A DNA stretch of 64,000 nucleotides, taken from the NCBI RefSeq assembly GCF_018224925.1, contig NZ_JAGTUF010000004.1, positions 186,001-250,000 on the forward strand, written 5' to 3'. Positions within the stretch are counted from its first letter, which is position 1. Each line of letters starts with the position of its first letter. The notes under the pieces were generated by a model. It was given only the letters and a program-made list of their open reading frames with translations, had not been told where the DNA came from and ran no database searches. The translations under genes and the position numbers were made by a program. This document shows, in pieces, positions 53,054 through 63,706 of this stretch. This stretch comes from Magnetospirillum sulfuroxidans (GTDB taxonomy: Bacteria > Pseudomonadota > Alphaproteobacteria > Rhodospirillales > Magnetospirillaceae).

Positions 53054-53446
53054 TTAGACGCGCCGACGCTTGCGCGGACGGCAACCGTTGTGCGGGATCG
53101 GAGTAACGTCGCGAATGGAGGTGATGGAGAAACCCACCGCCTGCAACGCGCGCAGAGCGCTTTCACGGCCGGCGCCCGGACCCTTGACTTCCACTTCCAG
53201 GGTGCGCATGCCGTGTTCCATGGCCTTGCGGCCAGCGTCCTCGGCAGCCACCTGAGCGGCGTAAGGGGTAGACTTGCGCGAGCCCTTGAAGCCCTGCATC
53301 CCCGAGGACGACCACGAAATGGTGTTCCCCTGGGCGTCGGTGATGGTGATCATGGTGTTGTTGAACGTGGAGTTCACATGAGCAACACCGGAGGTGATGT
53401 TTTTGCGCTCGCGACGACGCGGACGAGCGGCAGCAGGCTTAGCCAT
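53054..53446 (-). CDS. rpsK: 30S ribosomal protein S11
   Basis: S11, 130 aa, part of the platform of the small subunit. Conserved blocks are [61 protein letters not shown] and the basic end [18 protein letters not shown]. It lies between rpsM and rpoA, the normal alpha-operon order (rpsD is not here, as usual outside enterics). Confidence 0.97.
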   Translation of the reverse strand: MAKPAAARPRRRERKNITSGVAHVNSTFNNTMITITDAQGNTISWSSSGMQGFKGSRKSTPYAAQVAAEDAGRKAMEHGMRTLEVEVKGPGAGRESALRALQAVGFSITSIRDVTPIPHNGCRPRKRRRV

Positions 53447-53479
53447 GAGAGGTGATCCTTAAGCTTACGTCGGTCAAAA

Positions 53480-53857
53480 TTACCGGGTGGCCTTTTTCTT
53501 ACCGGCGATCGGCTTGGCCGGGCCCTTGCGGGTGCGCGCATTGGTATGCGTACGCTGACCGCGGACCGGCAGGCCACGGCGATGACGCAGACCGCGATAG
53601 CAGCCCAGGTCCATCAACCGCTTGATGTTCATGGCGACGCTACGACGCAGATCACCTTCGACGGTGTAGGTGCTGTCGATCATTTCGCGGATCTTCAACA
53701 CTTCGTCGTCAGACAACTGATTAACGCGACGCTCGGCCGTAATGGCCAGGGCGGTGCAGATCTCAGCAGCCTTGGTCCGGCCGATGCCATGGATATAGGT
53801 CAGCGCAATAACAACGCGCTTATTGGTCGGGATATTGACGCCAGCGATACGGGCCAA
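53480..53857 (-). CDS. rpsM: 30S ribosomal protein S13 (TTG start)
   Basis: S13, 125 aa, in the head of the small subunit. The conserved N-terminus (M)[25 protein letters not shown] is reached only if translation begins at the TTG at 53857, which has AAGGAG at ideal spacing. The GTG at 53875 would add six unusual residues and lies inside that ribosome site. The basic tail [31 protein letters not shown] is typical. Confidence 0.96.
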   Translation of the reverse strand: MARIAGVNIPTNKRVVIALTYIHGIGRTKAAEICTALAITAERRVNQLSDDEVLKIREMIDSTYTVEGDLRRSVAMNIKRLMDLGCYRGLRHRRGLPVRGQRTHTNARTRKGPAKPIAGKKKATR

Positions 53858-53973
53858 AGCTGGATACTCCTTCACACAGGTGATCAGGGAAGCGGCCGAT
53901 TTGCCGGCTGCTCACGCCAAGTCGTTAAACATGCCACAGCGCCCAAAGGCACCGTGGCGACACAAAAACACCA

Positions 53974-53992
53974 TTCCGGGCCTCGCCCGGAA
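53974..53992 (-). terminator. Hairpin with T-rich tail between adk and rpsM
   Basis: TTCCGGGC (53974-53981) pairs with GCCCGGAA (53985-53992) around a three-base loop. On the minus strand it is followed by TGGTGTTTTTGTG. It may partly terminate transcripts from the upstream half of the operon; rpsM may then have its own promoter in the rest of this 210-bp gap. Confidence 0.55.
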
Positions 53993-54067
53993 GGGGGAAA
54001 CCGAAGGTGCGCGATTATAGGGCGATTCAATGAAGAGTCAACGGGACTCTCCATCATCGCCCTAAAC

Positions 54068-54721
54068 TCACCCCGCCTTGCCGAGGATACCCTCGAGCGC
54101 CACGGTCACCGCGGCAATCTCTTGGGTCCCATCGACCAAATAGTAATTCCCCTTGGCCTGATAATACGGCAGCAAGGGCGCGGTCTGCTCGTGGTAAGCG
54201 GCCAGACGCTTGGTCACGGTCTCGGCATTATCGTCGGCGCGACGCGAAAATTCGGTGCTTCCACACGAATCGCAGGTCCCGGCAACCTTGGGCTGCTGGA
54301 AGGTATCGTGGTAGCCGGCGCCGCACTTGGCGCAGGTATAGCGTCCCGTGATGCGTTCGACGATCGGGGCATCGGGGACACGGATCTCGATGGCGAAATC
54401 CAAGCCCTTGCCCTTCTTCGCCATCATCGTGTCAAGCGCTTCCGCCTGGGCCACGGTGCGGGGAAAACCGTCAAAGATGACTCCGTTCTGGGTGTCGGGC
54501 TGGTCCAGGCGGTCATCGATGATACCGATGACAATGTCGTCGGACACCAATTGACCAGCATCCATCACCGCCTTGGCCTTCTTGCCGATCTCGGAACCCG
54601 AGGCGACGGCGGCGCGCAGCATGTCGCCGGTGGACAATTGCACCAGACCGAACTTTTCCATCAGGCGCTTCGCCTGAGTCCCCTTGCCGCCACCGGGCGG
54701 TCCCAACAGAACCAGATTCAT
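54068..54721 (-). CDS. adk: Adenylate kinase with Cys4 lid
   Basis: Interconverts ATP, ADP and AMP, 217 aa. The P-loop is LLGPPGGGKGTQAKRL; FDGFPRTVAQAEAL is the AMP-site region. The LID carries two CxxC pairs (CAKCGAGYHDTF and CDSCGS), so it should bind zinc, unlike the E. coli enzyme. It follows secY, as in many bacteria where adk sits in the spc/alpha region. Confidence 0.96.
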   Translation of the reverse strand: MNLVLLGPPGGGKGTQAKRLMEKFGLVQLSTGDMLRAAVASGSEIGKKAKAVMDAGQLVSDDIVIGIIDDRLDQPDTQNGVIFDGFPRTVAQAEALDTMMAKKGKGLDFAIEIRVPDAPIVERITGRYTCAKCGAGYHDTFQQPKVAGTCDSCGSTEFSRRADDNAETVTKRLAAYHEQTAPLLPYYQAKGNYYLVDGTQEIAAVTVALEGILGKAG

Positions 54722-54762
54722 CTTGTTGTTCTCCCCTTTTATTCAACGACCAACATTAAGCG

Positions 54763-56112
54763 TCAGCCGCGTCGACCTCTGAGCCGGGCCTTCTTGATCA
54801 GGCCTTCGTACTGATGAGCCAACAAATGGGATTGAATCTGAGCCACCGTATCCATGGTCACCGTCACCACGATCAACAGCGAGGTGCCGCCAAAATAGAA
54901 CGGAACCGACCAATGCGAGATCAGCAGTTCCGGCAGCACCGACAGCGCGACCAGATAGAGGGCGCCCAAAACCGTCAGGCGGGTGAGGACGTAGTCCAGA
55001 TAATCCGAGGTATTCTTGCCCGGCCGGATGCCGGGAATGAAGCCGCCATTCTTCTTCAGGTTATCCGCCGTATCCACCGGATTGAACACCACAGCGGTAT
55101 AGAAGAAAGCGAAGAACACGATCAGCGCGGTGTACATGCCCATATAAAGCGGCTGGCCGCGGCCCATCAGGGCCGTGAAAGTGGTCAGCCACTCGGGGCC
55201 GCCGCCACCGGCCGAGAACTGCGCCACCGTCACCGGCATCAGCAGCAACGAACTGGCGAAAATCGGCGGGATAACGCCCGAGGTGTTCAGCTTGAGCGGC
55301 AGGTGACTGGATTCGCCACCGAACATCTTGTTGCCGACCTGGCGTTTTGGATATTGCACGATGATCCGACGCTGGGCGCGTTCCACATAGACGATGCCGG
55401 CGATGATCACCACCGCCATCACCAACAAACCGATGATCAGCAACACCGGCAAGGCGCCGGTGCGGCCCAATTCCAACGTGCCGGCCATGGCGCTGGGCAG
55501 CTCGGCGACGATGCCGGCCATGATGATCAGCGAGGTCCCTTGGCCGATGCCGCGGGCGGTGATTTGCTCACCCAGCCACATCAGGAACATGGTCCCGCCC
55601 ACCAGGGTCACCACGGTGGAGAAACGGAACAGCAGGTGATTGTCCATGATCACCGCCGCCCCACCGGACCCGCTCATGCCTTCAAGCCCGACGGCGATGC
55701 CGTAAGCCTGGAAAGTGGCGATCAAAACGGTGAGATAGCGGGTGTATTGGTTGATCTTCTTGCGGCCGGAATCACCCTCTTTCTTAATCGCCTCAAGCGA
55801 CGGAACGATGGTGGTCATCAGCTGAATGATGATCGAGGCCGAGATGTACGGCATGATCGCCAGGGCGAAAATGGTCATACGCTGCAAGGCGCCGCCGGCC
55901 AGCATGTCGAACATGCCCAACAGGCCGCCACCGTTGTGACGGAACATTTCCGCCATCACGTGCGGATCAACGCCCGGGATGGGAATCCAGGTGCCCAATC
56001 GATAAACGATCAGGGCCAAAAGGGTGAACCAGATCCTCTTCTTGAGTTCCGTGGCTTTCGCCAGAACGCCAAAATTCAGGTTCGAGGCAAGCTGCTCGGC
56101 AGCAGAGGCCAT
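54763..56112 (-). CDS. secY: Protein translocase subunit SecY
   Basis: Central channel of the Sec translocon, 449 aa with ten membrane helices. Conserved marks include RIWFTLLALIVYRLGTWIPIPGVDP, MPYISASIIIQLMTTIVPSLEAIKKEGDSGRKKINQYTRYLTV and QYPKRQVGNKMFGGESSHLPLKLNTSGVIPPIFASSLL. The end (EGLIKKARLRGRRG) is basic and cytoplasmic. It is preceded by a gap with a hairpin that may separate it from the ribosomal genes. Confidence 0.97.
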   Translation of the reverse strand: MASAAEQLASNLNFGVLAKATELKKRIWFTLLALIVYRLGTWIPIPGVDPHVMAEMFRHNGGGLLGMFDMLAGGALQRMTIFALAIMPYISASIIIQLMTTIVPSLEAIKKEGDSGRKKINQYTRYLTVLIATFQAYGIAVGLEGMSGSGGAAVIMDNHLLFRFSTVVTLVGGTMFLMWLGEQITARGIGQGTSLIIMAGIVAELPSAMAGTLELGRTGALPVLLIIGLLVMAVVIIAGIVYVERAQRRIIVQYPKRQVGNKMFGGESSHLPLKLNTSGVIPPIFASSLLLMPVTVAQFSAGGGGPEWLTTFTALMGRGQPLYMGMYTALIVFFAFFYTAVVFNPVDTADNLKKNGGFIPGIRPGKNTSDYLDYVLTRLTVLGALYLVALSVLPELLISHWSVPFYFGGTSLLIVVTVTMDTVAQIQSHLLAHQYEGLIKKARLRGRRG

Positions 56113-56193
56113 GCCAAAGGCTCCGGTTATGTGTGACCCGACAGCATTGCTGGATCAGTTGATCCGGGCGAATGCCATGCTGAAACAAAAGAA

Positions 56194-56246
56194 CGCCCCA
56201 GTCCCTTGGCCTGGCTTTTCGGCATCAGGATTGGGGGCCTGGGGCG
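56194..56246 (-). terminator. Stem-loop between rplO and secY
   Basis: CGCCCCAG (56194-56201) pairs with CTGGGGCG (56239-56246). On the minus strand the stem is followed by TTCTTTTGTTTC. With the 171-bp gap it suggests attenuation before secY and possibly an internal promoter. Confidence 0.5.
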
Positions 56247-56283
56247 CTTTATAAAGGACCTTCGCGAAAAAACCGAGAGCTAA

Positions 56284-56763
56284 TCAGCCTTCGGTGACTT
56301 CCGCGCCGGAAACCTTAACCGAACCACCCGCCTTTTCCACCGCGGCGACAGCCGCTTCGGAGGCGCCGGCGACTTCGATGGTCACCTTGGCGGTCAGTTC
56401 GCCACGCGCCAGCAGACGCACGCCGTCGCCGATCTTACCGACCAAGCCGGCAGCGGCGAGGATATCGGCAGTGATGGTCTCGGCGGCATTGAGCTTGCCG
56501 GCATCGATGGCGCCCTGCAACTTGCCGAGATTGATCACGGCAAAATGCTTGGCGTTGATGTTGTTAAAACCGCGCTTGGGCAGACGGCGGTAGATGGGCA
56601 TCTGGCCGCCTTCAAAACCCTGCAGGGCAACGCCCGTACGCGAGCCCTGGCCCTTGACGCCACGACCCGAGGTCTTGCCCTTGCCCGAGCCAATGCCACG
56701 GCCGATGCGCTTGAACTTGTAGCGAGCGCCTTCGTTGTCGCGCAGATCGTTGAGCTTCGTCAT
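56284..56763 (-). CDS. rplO: 50S ribosomal protein L15
   Basis: L15, 159 aa. The Gly/Lys-rich N-terminus ([26 protein letters not shown] and [19 protein letters not shown]) is diagnostic; the C-terminus has [27 protein letters not shown]. It follows rpmD by 52 bp and is the last ribosomal gene before secY. Confidence 0.97.
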   Translation of the reverse strand: MTKLNDLRDNEGARYKFKRIGRGIGSGKGKTSGRGVKGQGSRTGVALQGFEGGQMPIYRRLPKRGFNNINAKHFAVINLGKLQGAIDAGKLNAAETITADILAAAGLVGKIGDGVRLLARGELTAKVTIEVAGASEAAVAAVEKAGGSVKVSGAEVTEG

Positions 56764-56815
56764 CTCTTTGTTCCTCGTTGCCGGCCCTTGCCCAAGAGCA
56801 AGGGCCGGGCGGAGA

Positions 56816-57001
56816 TTAGTCCTCGACCCGAATCAGGTGCTGAACCTTGCGGATCATCCCACGCACGGCCGGAGTATCTTCCAGCTCGCTGGTGCGATGC
56901 ATCTTGTTCAAGCCCAGACCGATCAGGGTCGCGCGCTGGTCACCCTGGCGGCCGATGGGGCTTTGCACCTGAGTGACGCGAACGGTCTTGTTGTCAGCCA
57001 T
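56816..57001 (-). CDS. rpmD: 50S ribosomal protein L30
   Basis: L30, 61 aa: [56 protein letters not shown]. It lies 11 bases after rpsE, the standard spc order. Confidence 0.96.
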   Translation of the reverse strand: MADNKTVRVTQVQSPIGRQGDQRATLIGLGLNKMHRTSELEDTPAVRGMIRKVQHLIRVED

Positions 57002-57012
57002 TCCAGCCTCCT

Positions 57013-57648
57013 TTACGCGGCGGTGGCAGCAGCGGCGCCATCACGGCGGCCGATGATGTCACCAACCTTCTTGCCACGCTTGGCAGCCACCGAACGGGGG
57101 CTGTTCAAGTTGACCAGAGCATCGAAGGTCGCCTTGATCATGTTGTGCGGGTTCGAGGTGCCCAGGCACTTGGCGACGACGTCGGCCACGCCCATGGTCT
57201 CGAACACGGCGCGCATCGGGCCGCCGGCGATGATGCCGGTACCAGCCGGAGCGGCGCGCAGGATAACACGACCGGCGCCGAAGTGACCGTTCACGTCATG
57301 ATGCAGGGTGCGACCTTCACGCAGGTTCACCTTGATCATGTTGCGCTTGGCCTGTTCGGTCGCCTTGCGGATGGCTTCCGGCACTTCACGGGCCTTGCCC
57401 GATCCATAACCGACGCGACCCTTGGCGTCACCCACCACGACCAGAGCGGCGAAGGCGAAACGACGTCCGCCCTTGACCACCTTGGCCACACGGTTGATGT
57501 GAACCAGCTTGTCGACGAATTCGTTCTCTTCGGGCCGCGCGGCCTCGGGGCCACGACCGCGACCGCGACCGTCGCGATCGCCGCCTTCACCGCCACGGCC
57601 ACGGCCGCGACGCTGTTCGGTTCCCTCGGAATTGGGAGTACGTGCCAT
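57013..57648 (-). CDS. rpsE: 30S ribosomal protein S5 with Arg/Gly-rich N-terminal extension
   Basis: S5, 211 aa, involved in decoding accuracy. From about residue 42 it is standard: [58 protein letters not shown], and [36 protein letters not shown]. The first ~40 residues are an unusual low-complexity stretch with RGRGRGG and DGRGRGRG repeats, which makes the protein about 45 residues longer than that of E. coli. Confidence 0.97.
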   Translation of the reverse strand: MARTPNSEGTEQRRGRGRGGEGGDRDGRGRGRGPEAARPEENEFVDKLVHINRVAKVVKGGRRFAFAALVVVGDAKGRVGYGSGKAREVPEAIRKATEQAKRNMIKVNLREGRTLHHDVNGHFGAGRVILRAAPAGTGIIAGGPMRAVFETMGVADVVAKCLGTSNPHNMIKATFDALVNLNSPRSVAAKRGKKVGDIIGRRDGAAAATAA

Positions 57649-57660
57649 TGTCTTTTTCCC

Positions 57661-58023
57661 TTAGAACGACAGGCCGCCTTCGCGGGCCGCTTCGGCCAAG
57701 GCTTTCACCCGGCCGTGATAGATATAGCCGCCACGGTCGAACACCACCTCGGTGATGCCGGCCGCCTTGGCCCGCTCGGCGATCAGCTTGCCGACAGCGG
57801 CAGCAGCCGCGATGTCGGCGCCGGTCTTCAAGGCCCCCTTGAGGTCCTTGTCGAGCGTCGAAGCAGCCGCCAGGGTTTTGCCCTGAACGTCGTCGATAAC
57901 CTGGACATAGATATTCTTGCCAGAGCGGAAAACCGACAGGCGGATACGTCCACCCGACTTCTTCGCGATGCTGGCCCGGGCGCGCCGCTTGCGGCGCTCG
58001 AACAATTCTTTCGGCGTCATCAT
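57661..58023 (-). CDS. rplR: 50S ribosomal protein L18
   Basis: L18, 120 aa, binds 5S rRNA. Conserved: [36 protein letters not shown] and the end [32 protein letters not shown]. It is 12 bases from rpsE. Confidence 0.97.
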   Translation of the reverse strand: MMTPKELFERRKRRARASIAKKSGGRIRLSVFRSGKNIYVQVIDDVQGKTLAAASTLDKDLKGALKTGADIAAAAAVGKLIAERAKAAGITEVVFDRGGYIYHGRVKALAEAAREGGLSF

Positions 58024-58034
58024 GGCAGAGCCCC

Positions 58035-58568
58035 TTACTTCTTCTTGCCTTCCTTGCGCAGGATGGTCTCGGTCGAGTACTTGATACCCTTGCCCTTGTA
58101 GGGCTCAGGACCACGGAACGACCGGATCTCCGCCGCAAGCTGCCCGACGATCTGCTTATCGCGGCCAGTGATGGAAATAGCAGTGGGCTTTTCGCACTTC
58201 ATGGTGACGTCATCCGGAATCGGATAATCGATATCATGAGAATAGCCCAAGGCCAGCTTCAGGTTTTTCCCGTCAACCGCGGCGCGGTAACCGACGCCGT
58301 TGATTTCCAGGTTGACGGTGAAGCCGTCGGACACGCCTTTGACCATGTTATTGATCAAGGCGCGGGTGGTGCCCCACATCATGCGCGCACGCTTGGTTTC
58401 CGACTTGGGCTTAACCCAGATTTCGGAACCTTCGATGGTGGTTTCAACTTCGTCCGACAGGGGCATCCGGGACTCACCCAGCTTACCCTTGGCGATGAAT
58501 TCGGCGCCGGCGATCTGGACAGTGACTCCAGACGGCACCGGCACGGGATATTTGCCGACTCGCGACAT
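58035..58568 (-). CDS. rplF: 50S ribosomal protein L6
   Basis: L6, 177 aa, two similar domains. [31 protein letters not shown] at the start and [31 protein letters not shown] at the end are family marks. Confidence 0.97.
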   Translation of the reverse strand: MSRVGKYPVPVPSGVTVQIAGAEFIAKGKLGESRMPLSDEVETTIEGSEIWVKPKSETKRARMMWGTTRALINNMVKGVSDGFTVNLEINGVGYRAAVDGKNLKLALGYSHDIDYPIPDDVTMKCEKPTAISITGRDKQIVGQLAAEIRSFRGPEPYKGKGIKYSTETILRKEGKKK

Positions 58569-58581
58569 GTGTCAGTCCCTC

Positions 58582-58980
58582 CTAGAACACCTGGCAGAGA
58601 ACTTCACCGCCCACATTGGCGGTGCGGGCTTCCGTATCGCTCATGACGCCGCGAGGAGTCGAGAGGATCGAAATACCCAGGCCATTCGCCACGCGGGTCA
58701 GATCGGAAATCTTCGAATACACGCGCCGACCGGGGGTCGAAACGCGAGCGATCTTGGTAATCACCGGCTTGCCTTCGTGGTACTTCAGCTCGATGGTCAG
58801 CTCGGACACGCCGGCACGGACATCGGACTTGGCGAAACCACGGATGTAGCCTTCACGCTTCAAGACTTCCAGCACGTTGACGCGCAGGTTGGAAGCGGGC
58901 GAGGTTACCGACGACTTGTTCGCGCGCTGACCATTGCGGATGCGGGCGAGCATATCGCCGAGCGGATCGGTCATAGACAT
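58582..58980 (-). CDS. rpsH: 30S ribosomal protein S8
   Basis: S8, 132 aa, central 16S-binding protein and the spc-operon regulator in E. coli. Marks: DPLGDMLARIRNGQRANKSSVTSPASNLRVNVLEVLKREGYI and the C-terminal GISILSTPRGVMSDTEARTANVGGEVLCQVF. Confidence 0.97.
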   Translation of the reverse strand: MSMTDPLGDMLARIRNGQRANKSSVTSPASNLRVNVLEVLKREGYIRGFAKSDVRAGVSELTIELKYHEGKPVITKIARVSTPGRRVYSKISDLTRVANGLGISILSTPRGVMSDTEARTANVGGEVLCQVF

Positions 58981-58995
58981 TGGTTATGGCCTCCC

Positions 58996-59301
58996 TTACC
59001 AGCTCGACTTCACCAGCCCAGGAATCTGACCCAGATTCCCAAGCTCGCGCAGCTTGTTACGACAAATCTTGAACTTACGATAATTGCCACGCGGGCGACC
59101 GGTCAGTTCGCACAAAAGACGCACGCGATTCTTAGCGGAATTGCGCGGCACTTCGGCCAGCTTGAGGGCCGCTTCAAAGCGTTCCTCGGGCGAAGCCTCG
59201 CGATCCATGACCTGAGCCTTCAGGCGGGCACGCTTGCCAGCCAGTTGCTTGGCCAGCTTGGCGCGCTTGTTGTTGCGCTCGACAGAGCTGATCTTAGACA
59301 T
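58996..59301 (-). CDS. rpsN: 30S ribosomal protein S14
   Basis: S14, 101 aa, of the long zinc-free type (no paired CxxC). Marks: [23 protein letters not shown] and [38 protein letters not shown]. Lies between rplE and rpsH. Confidence 0.97.
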   Translation of the reverse strand: MSKISSVERNNKRAKLAKQLAGKRARLKAQVMDREASPEERFEAALKLAEVPRNSAKNRVRLLCELTGRPRGNYRKFKICRNKLRELGNLGQIPGLVKSSW

Positions 59302-59316
59302 TGCTGCTAACTCCCA

Positions 59317-59859
<543 letters not shown>

Positions 59860-59876
59860 GGTCTGATGCTCCCCCA

Positions 59877-60197
59877 TTACCGGTCGATGACTTCGCCGGA
59901 CCGCTTAGCGACGCGGACCTTGCGACCGTCTTCCAGGATCTTCACGCCGACACGGGTCGGCTTGCCATCCTTGGGATCGACGTGGGCGACGTTGGACACG
60001 TGCAGGGCGGCTTCTTGTTCGACGATGCCCCCCGCGTTGGCGGCGCTGGGGCGAACATGGCGCTTGACCTTGTTCACACCCTGAACGACCACGCGTTCTT
60101 CCTTCGGGTAAGCGGCGATGATTTCGCCCTTCTTGCCCTTGTCCTTGCCGGCGATCACGATAACCTGATCGCCCTTCTTGACGTTAAGACCGGCCAT
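59877..60197 (-). CDS. rplX: 50S ribosomal protein L24
   Basis: L24, 106 aa, early assembly protein. The KOW motif [42 protein letters not shown] is clear. Its ATG overlaps the rplN stop by one base (TAATG). Confidence 0.97.
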   Translation of the reverse strand: MAGLNVKKGDQVIVIAGKDKGKKGEIIAAYPKEERVVVQGVNKVKRHVRPSAANAGGIVEQEAALHVSNVAHVDPKDGKPTRVGVKILEDGRKVRVAKRSGEVIDR

Positions 60198-60565
60198 TAG
60201 AGCACCTCCGGTGCCAGCGAGATGATCTTCATGAACTTCTTACCGCGAAGTTCACGAGTGACCGGGCCAAAAATACGAGTGCCGATCGGTTCGCCCTGCT
60301 TGTTGATGAGCACGGCGGCATTGGTATCGAAACGGATCGCGGTGCCATCGGCCCGGCGGATTTCCTTGGCGGTGCGAACGATAACGGCGCGATGCACGTC
60401 ACCCTTCTTCACCTTGCCACGGGGAATCGCTTCCTTGATGGAGACGACGATAACGTCGCCCACATTGGCGATGGTCCGGTGCGAACCGCCCAGAACCTTG
60501 ATGCACTGCACCCGGCGGGCACCCGAATTATCGGCGACGTCCAGGTTGGTTTGCATCTGGATCAT
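60197..60565 (-). CDS. rplN: 50S ribosomal protein L14
   Basis: L14, 122 aa: [27 protein letters not shown] at the start, [41 protein letters not shown] in the middle and [18 protein letters not shown] at the end. It opens the spc part of the merged operon. Confidence 0.98.
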   Translation of the reverse strand: MIQMQTNLDVADNSGARRVQCIKVLGGSHRTIANVGDVIVVSIKEAIPRGKVKKGDVHRAVIVRTAKEIRRADGTAIRFDTNAAVLINKQGEPIGTRIFGPVTRELRGKKFMKIISLAPEVL

Positions 60566-60609
60566 GTCGAGTCTTCCTTCTAGTCCAGGTTGATATCGTC
60601 AGGCCGGCC

Positions 60610-60846
60610 TTAGGCCTGCTCGACGATCACTTCCCAGGTTTTGGTCTTCGAGATCGGACGGCACTCGCAGATGCGGACAGTGTCGCCGGCCTTGAACTGA
60701 TTGTTCTCGTCGTGGGCGTGATACTTCTTCGAACGACGGATGAACTTCTTGTAGATCGGGTGCATGACGCGCCGTTCGACGCTGACCACCACGGTCTTAT
60801 CCATCTTGTCGCTGACGACCACGCCCTGGAGAATGCGCTTCGGCAT
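60610..60846 (-). CDS. rpsQ: 30S ribosomal protein S17
   Basis: S17, 78 aa: [66 protein letters not shown]. Follows rpmC by 11 bases. Confidence 0.97.
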   Translation of the reverse strand: MPKRILQGVVVSDKMDKTVVVSVERRVMHPIYKKFIRRSKKYHAHDENNQFKAGDTVRICECRPISKTKTWEVIVEQA

Positions 60847-60857
60847 TGGTACGCTCC

Positions 60858-61067
60858 TTAGGCGGCTTTGGCAGAGCGCGAACGCTCGCCGAGAATGGTC
60901 TTGATGGCCGCAACTTCGCGGCGCACCGTCAGCACCCGGGCAGTGTTTTCCAGCTGGCCGGAAGCCTTCTGGAAACGCAGATTGAACTGCTCCTTCTTCA
61001 GCGCCAGGAGAGATTCCTTGAGCTGATCGTCGGTCTTGGCGCGCAGATCGCTGGACTTGTTCGCCAT
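60858..61067 (-). CDS. rpmC: 50S ribosomal protein L29
   Basis: L29, 69 aa: [56 protein letters not shown]. Start at 61067 has GGGGAG upstream; longer frames lack support. It lies near the exit tunnel and begins four bases after rplP. Confidence 0.96.
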   Translation of the reverse strand: MANKSSDLRAKTDDQLKESLLALKKEQFNLRFQKASGQLENTARVLTVRREVAAIKTILGERSRSAKAA

Positions 61068-61071
61068 GACT

Positions 61072-61485
61072 TTACTCCCCGATACGAACGATGAACTTGG
61101 TCTTGATCGGCAGCTTGGCGGCAGCCAGTTCAAAACCACGACGGGCCAGATCTTCCGGCACGCCATCGACCTCGAACATTACGCGACCGGGCTTGACCCG
61201 AGCCACCCAAAATTCGGGGGTACCCTTACCCGAGCCCATGCGGACTTCGGCGGGCTTGGTCGAAACCGGCACGTCCGGGAAAATCCGGATCCACACCCGG
61301 CCCTGACGCTTCAGGTGACGGGTGAGGGCGCGACGGGCCGCTTCGATCTGGCGAGCGGTGATGCGCTCCGGCTCCATGGCCTTAAGGCCAAAGGCGCCGA
61401 AGTTCAGCTGGGAGCCGCCCTTGGCATCGCCATGGATGCGGCCCTTATGCTGCTTGCGGAACTTAGTACGCTTGGGCGAAAGCAT
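61072..61485 (-). CDS. rplP: 50S ribosomal protein L16
   Basis: L16, 137 aa, helps shape the tRNA-binding site. Marks: [54 protein letters not shown] and [42 protein letters not shown]. Confidence 0.98.
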   Translation of the reverse strand: MLSPKRTKFRKQHKGRIHGDAKGGSQLNFGAFGLKAMEPERITARQIEAARRALTRHLKRQGRVWIRIFPDVPVSTKPAEVRMGSGKGTPEFWVARVKPGRVMFEVDGVPEDLARRGFELAAAKLPIKTKFIVRIGE

Positions 61486-61502
61486 CTCTCTACCCTCTCA
61501 AA

Positions 61503-62189
61503 TCAGCGACGGTCGACGGGAGCGGACTCGCCGGCGGCGCGCTTGTCCTGAGCCATGGGATCATGAGCCAGGATTTCACCCTTGAACACCCACACCTTGA
61601 TACCGCAGGTACCATAGGTGGTCTTGGCCGTGCCGATACCGTAATCGATGTCGGCGCGCAGGGTGTGCAGGGGCACGCGACCTTCGCGATACCACTCCAT
61701 GCGAGCGATTTCGGCGCCGCCCAAACGGCCCGAGCAGTTAATGCGGATGCCCTGGGCGCCCAGACGCATGGCCGACTGCACCGCACGCTTCATGGCGCGG
61801 CGGAAGGACACGCGACGTTCCAGCTGCTGAGCGATGGATTCGGCCACCAGCTGAGCGTCCAGTTCGGGCTTGCGGATTTCAACGATGTTCAGATGAACCT
61901 CGCCGCCGGTCATCTTGCTGAGCGTCTTGCGCAGCACTTCGATGTCGGCACCCTTCTTACCGATCACCACGCCCGGACGGGCGGTGTGAATGGTAATGCG
62001 GGCCTTCTTGGCCGGACGTTCGATGATCACGCGGCTGACGCCGGCCTGAGCCAGCTTCTTGCGCAGGAAATCACGCAGCTTCAGGTCTTCGTGCAACATC
62101 TTGGCGTAGTCGCCGTCGGCGAACCAACGGGAATCCCAAGTGCGGTTGATGCCGAGGCGAAGGCCGATCGGATTGACTTTCTGACCCAT
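61503..62189 (-). CDS. rpsC: 30S ribosomal protein S3
   Basis: S3, 228 aa, at the mRNA entry channel. Start [28 protein letters not shown] at 62189, with GGGGAG eight bases upstream. The KH motif is [26 protein letters not shown], and [31 protein letters not shown] is conserved. Confidence 0.97.
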   Translation of the reverse strand: MGQKVNPIGLRLGINRTWDSRWFADGDYAKMLHEDLKLRDFLRKKLAQAGVSRVIIERPAKKARITIHTARPGVVIGKKGADIEVLRKTLSKMTGGEVHLNIVEIRKPELDAQLVAESIAQQLERRVSFRRAMKRAVQSAMRLGAQGIRINCSGRLGGAEIARMEWYREGRVPLHTLRADIDYGIGTAKTTYGTCGIKVWVFKGEILAHDPMAQDKRAAGESAPVDRR

Positions 62190-62193
62190 AGTC

Positions 62194-62580
62194 TTACTCC
62201 CCGGTCGCTTCTTCGCGCTCACGCACGATGACGGTCAGATTCGAGAACGGCTTCTCGATGCGGCCGACGCGACCACGAGCACGGGCGCGCCAACGCTTCA
62301 TCACCATGGCCTTGCCGACAAAGGCTTCGGCCACGTACAGCCGATCAACGTCGAGCTGATGATTGTTCTCGGCATTGGCGATTGCCGACTGCAAAACCGA
62401 CTTGACCACACCGGCGATGCGGCGCTTGGAAAATGTCAGCTGGTGCAGGGCGGTTTCCGCCTTCAGGCCGCGAATGGACGCAGCCACCAGATTGAGCTTG
62501 CGCGGGCTGGTGCGGATCGAAGACGAGAATGCCTTCGCTTCGATATCCGCCAGAACGCGCTCAGCAGGCTTCTTGCCCAT
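62194..62580 (-). CDS. rplV: 50S ribosomal protein L22
   Basis: L22, 128 aa, lines the exit tunnel. Marks: [54 protein letters not shown] and [24 protein letters not shown]. Four bases separate it from rpsC. Confidence 0.97.
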   Translation of the reverse strand: MGKKPAERVLADIEAKAFSSSIRTSPRKLNLVAASIRGLKAETALHQLTFSKRRIAGVVKSVLQSAIANAENNHQLDVDRLYVAEAFVGKAMVMKRWRARARGRVGRIEKPFSNLTVIVREREEATGE

Positions 62581-62583
62581 GGC

Positions 62584-62862
62584 TTACTTCCTCTTCGCCT
62601 TCTTGTCGACGCCATGACCGTAATAGGTCCGCGTCGGCGAGAATTCACCGAACTTGTGTCCAACCATGTTCTCGGTAACGAGAACCGGGATGTACTTCTG
62701 GCCGTTATAAACGCCGAAGGTCAAGCCCACGAAGTTCGGCAGAATGGTGGAGCGACGTGACCAGATCTTGATGACCTCGTTACGGCCGCTGGCACGCGAC
62801 TTATCCGCCTTCTTGAGCAGGTACCCGTCGACAAACGGACCCTTCCATACGGAACGAGCCAT
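62584..62862 (-). CDS. rpsS: 30S ribosomal protein S19
   Basis: S19, 92 aa: [21 protein letters not shown] at the start, [53 protein letters not shown] to the end. Three bases from rplV. Confidence 0.98.
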   Translation of the reverse strand: MARSVWKGPFVDGYLLKKADKSRASGRNEVIKIWSRRSTILPNFVGLTFGVYNGQKYIPVLVTENMVGHKFGEFSPTRTYYGHGVDKKAKRK

Positions 62863-62874
62863 TCCCGTCCCTCC

Positions 62875-63702
62875 TTACTGAGCCTGACGGCGGCGCATGA
62901 TGAGCCGATCCGTCTTCTTGTTGGAACGCGTCTTCTTACCCTTGGTCGGCTTGCCCCACGGGGTAACCGGATGACGGCCCCCAGAGGTACGACCTTCACC
63001 ACCACCATGCGGGTGGTCGATGGGGTTCATGGCGACGCCACGGACGTGCGGACGGAAGCCCAGCCAACGCTTGCGACCGGCCTTGCCGAGCGACACGTTT
63101 TGCTGGTCCGGATTCGACACCGCGCCGACGGTGGCCATGCATTCGCCACGGACGATACGCAACTCACCCGAAGACAGGCGAAGCTGAGCATAGCCCTGGT
63201 CCTTACCGACCAACTGCACGAAGGTCCCGGCGGAACGGGCCATCTGGCCGCCCTTGCCAACCTTCAGCTCGACGTTATGAACAACGGTGCCCACCGGAAT
63301 ATTCTTCAGGGGCAGGGCGTTGCCCGGCTTGATGTCGACTTTTTCACCGGCCACCACCACGTCGCCAGCAGACAGACGCTGCGGAGCGAGGATGTAGCGC
63401 TTTTCGCCATCTTCATAAACCACCAGGGCGATGAAGGCGGTGCGATTGGGATCGTATTCCAACCGTTCCACGGTGGCGGGCATATCGTACTTGTCGCGCT
63501 TGAAATCGACCATACGATAGCGGCGCTTGTGCCCACCGCCGCGGAAGCGGACGGTGATGCGGCCCAGATTGTTACGGCCACCCTTCTTGCGCAGACCTTC
63601 GGTCAGCGAAGATTCGGGCTTGCCCTTCCACAATTCCGAACGGTCAACCGTCACCAGCTGACGACGGCCCGGAGTCGTGGGCTTGTAGTTCTTCAAAGCC
63701 AT
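62875..63702 (-). CDS. rplB: 50S ribosomal protein L2
   Basis: L2, 275 aa, needed for subunit joining and peptidyl transfer. Marks: [45 protein letters not shown] at the start and [43 protein letters not shown] at the end, including the conserved His in the [12 protein letters not shown] loop. Confidence 0.98.
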   Translation of the reverse strand: MALKNYKPTTPGRRQLVTVDRSELWKGKPESSLTEGLRKKGGRNNLGRITVRFRGGGHKRRYRMVDFKRDKYDMPATVERLEYDPNRTAFIALVVYEDGEKRYILAPQRLSAGDVVVAGEKVDIKPGNALPLKNIPVGTVVHNVELKVGKGGQMARSAGTFVQLVGKDQGYAQLRLSSGELRIVRGECMATVGAVSNPDQQNVSLGKAGRKRWLGFRPHVRGVAMNPIDHPHGGGEGRTSGGRHPVTPWGKPTKGKKTRSNKKTDRLIMRRRQAQ

Positions 63703-63706
63703 GGCG

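Noticed and set aside
52009-56136. Long plus-strand frames opposite rpoA, adk and secY (300-440 codons)
   Set aside because: Shadow frames of GC-rich genes: antisense to conserved ribosomal and Sec genes, with His/Gln/Gly-biased composition and no family match.
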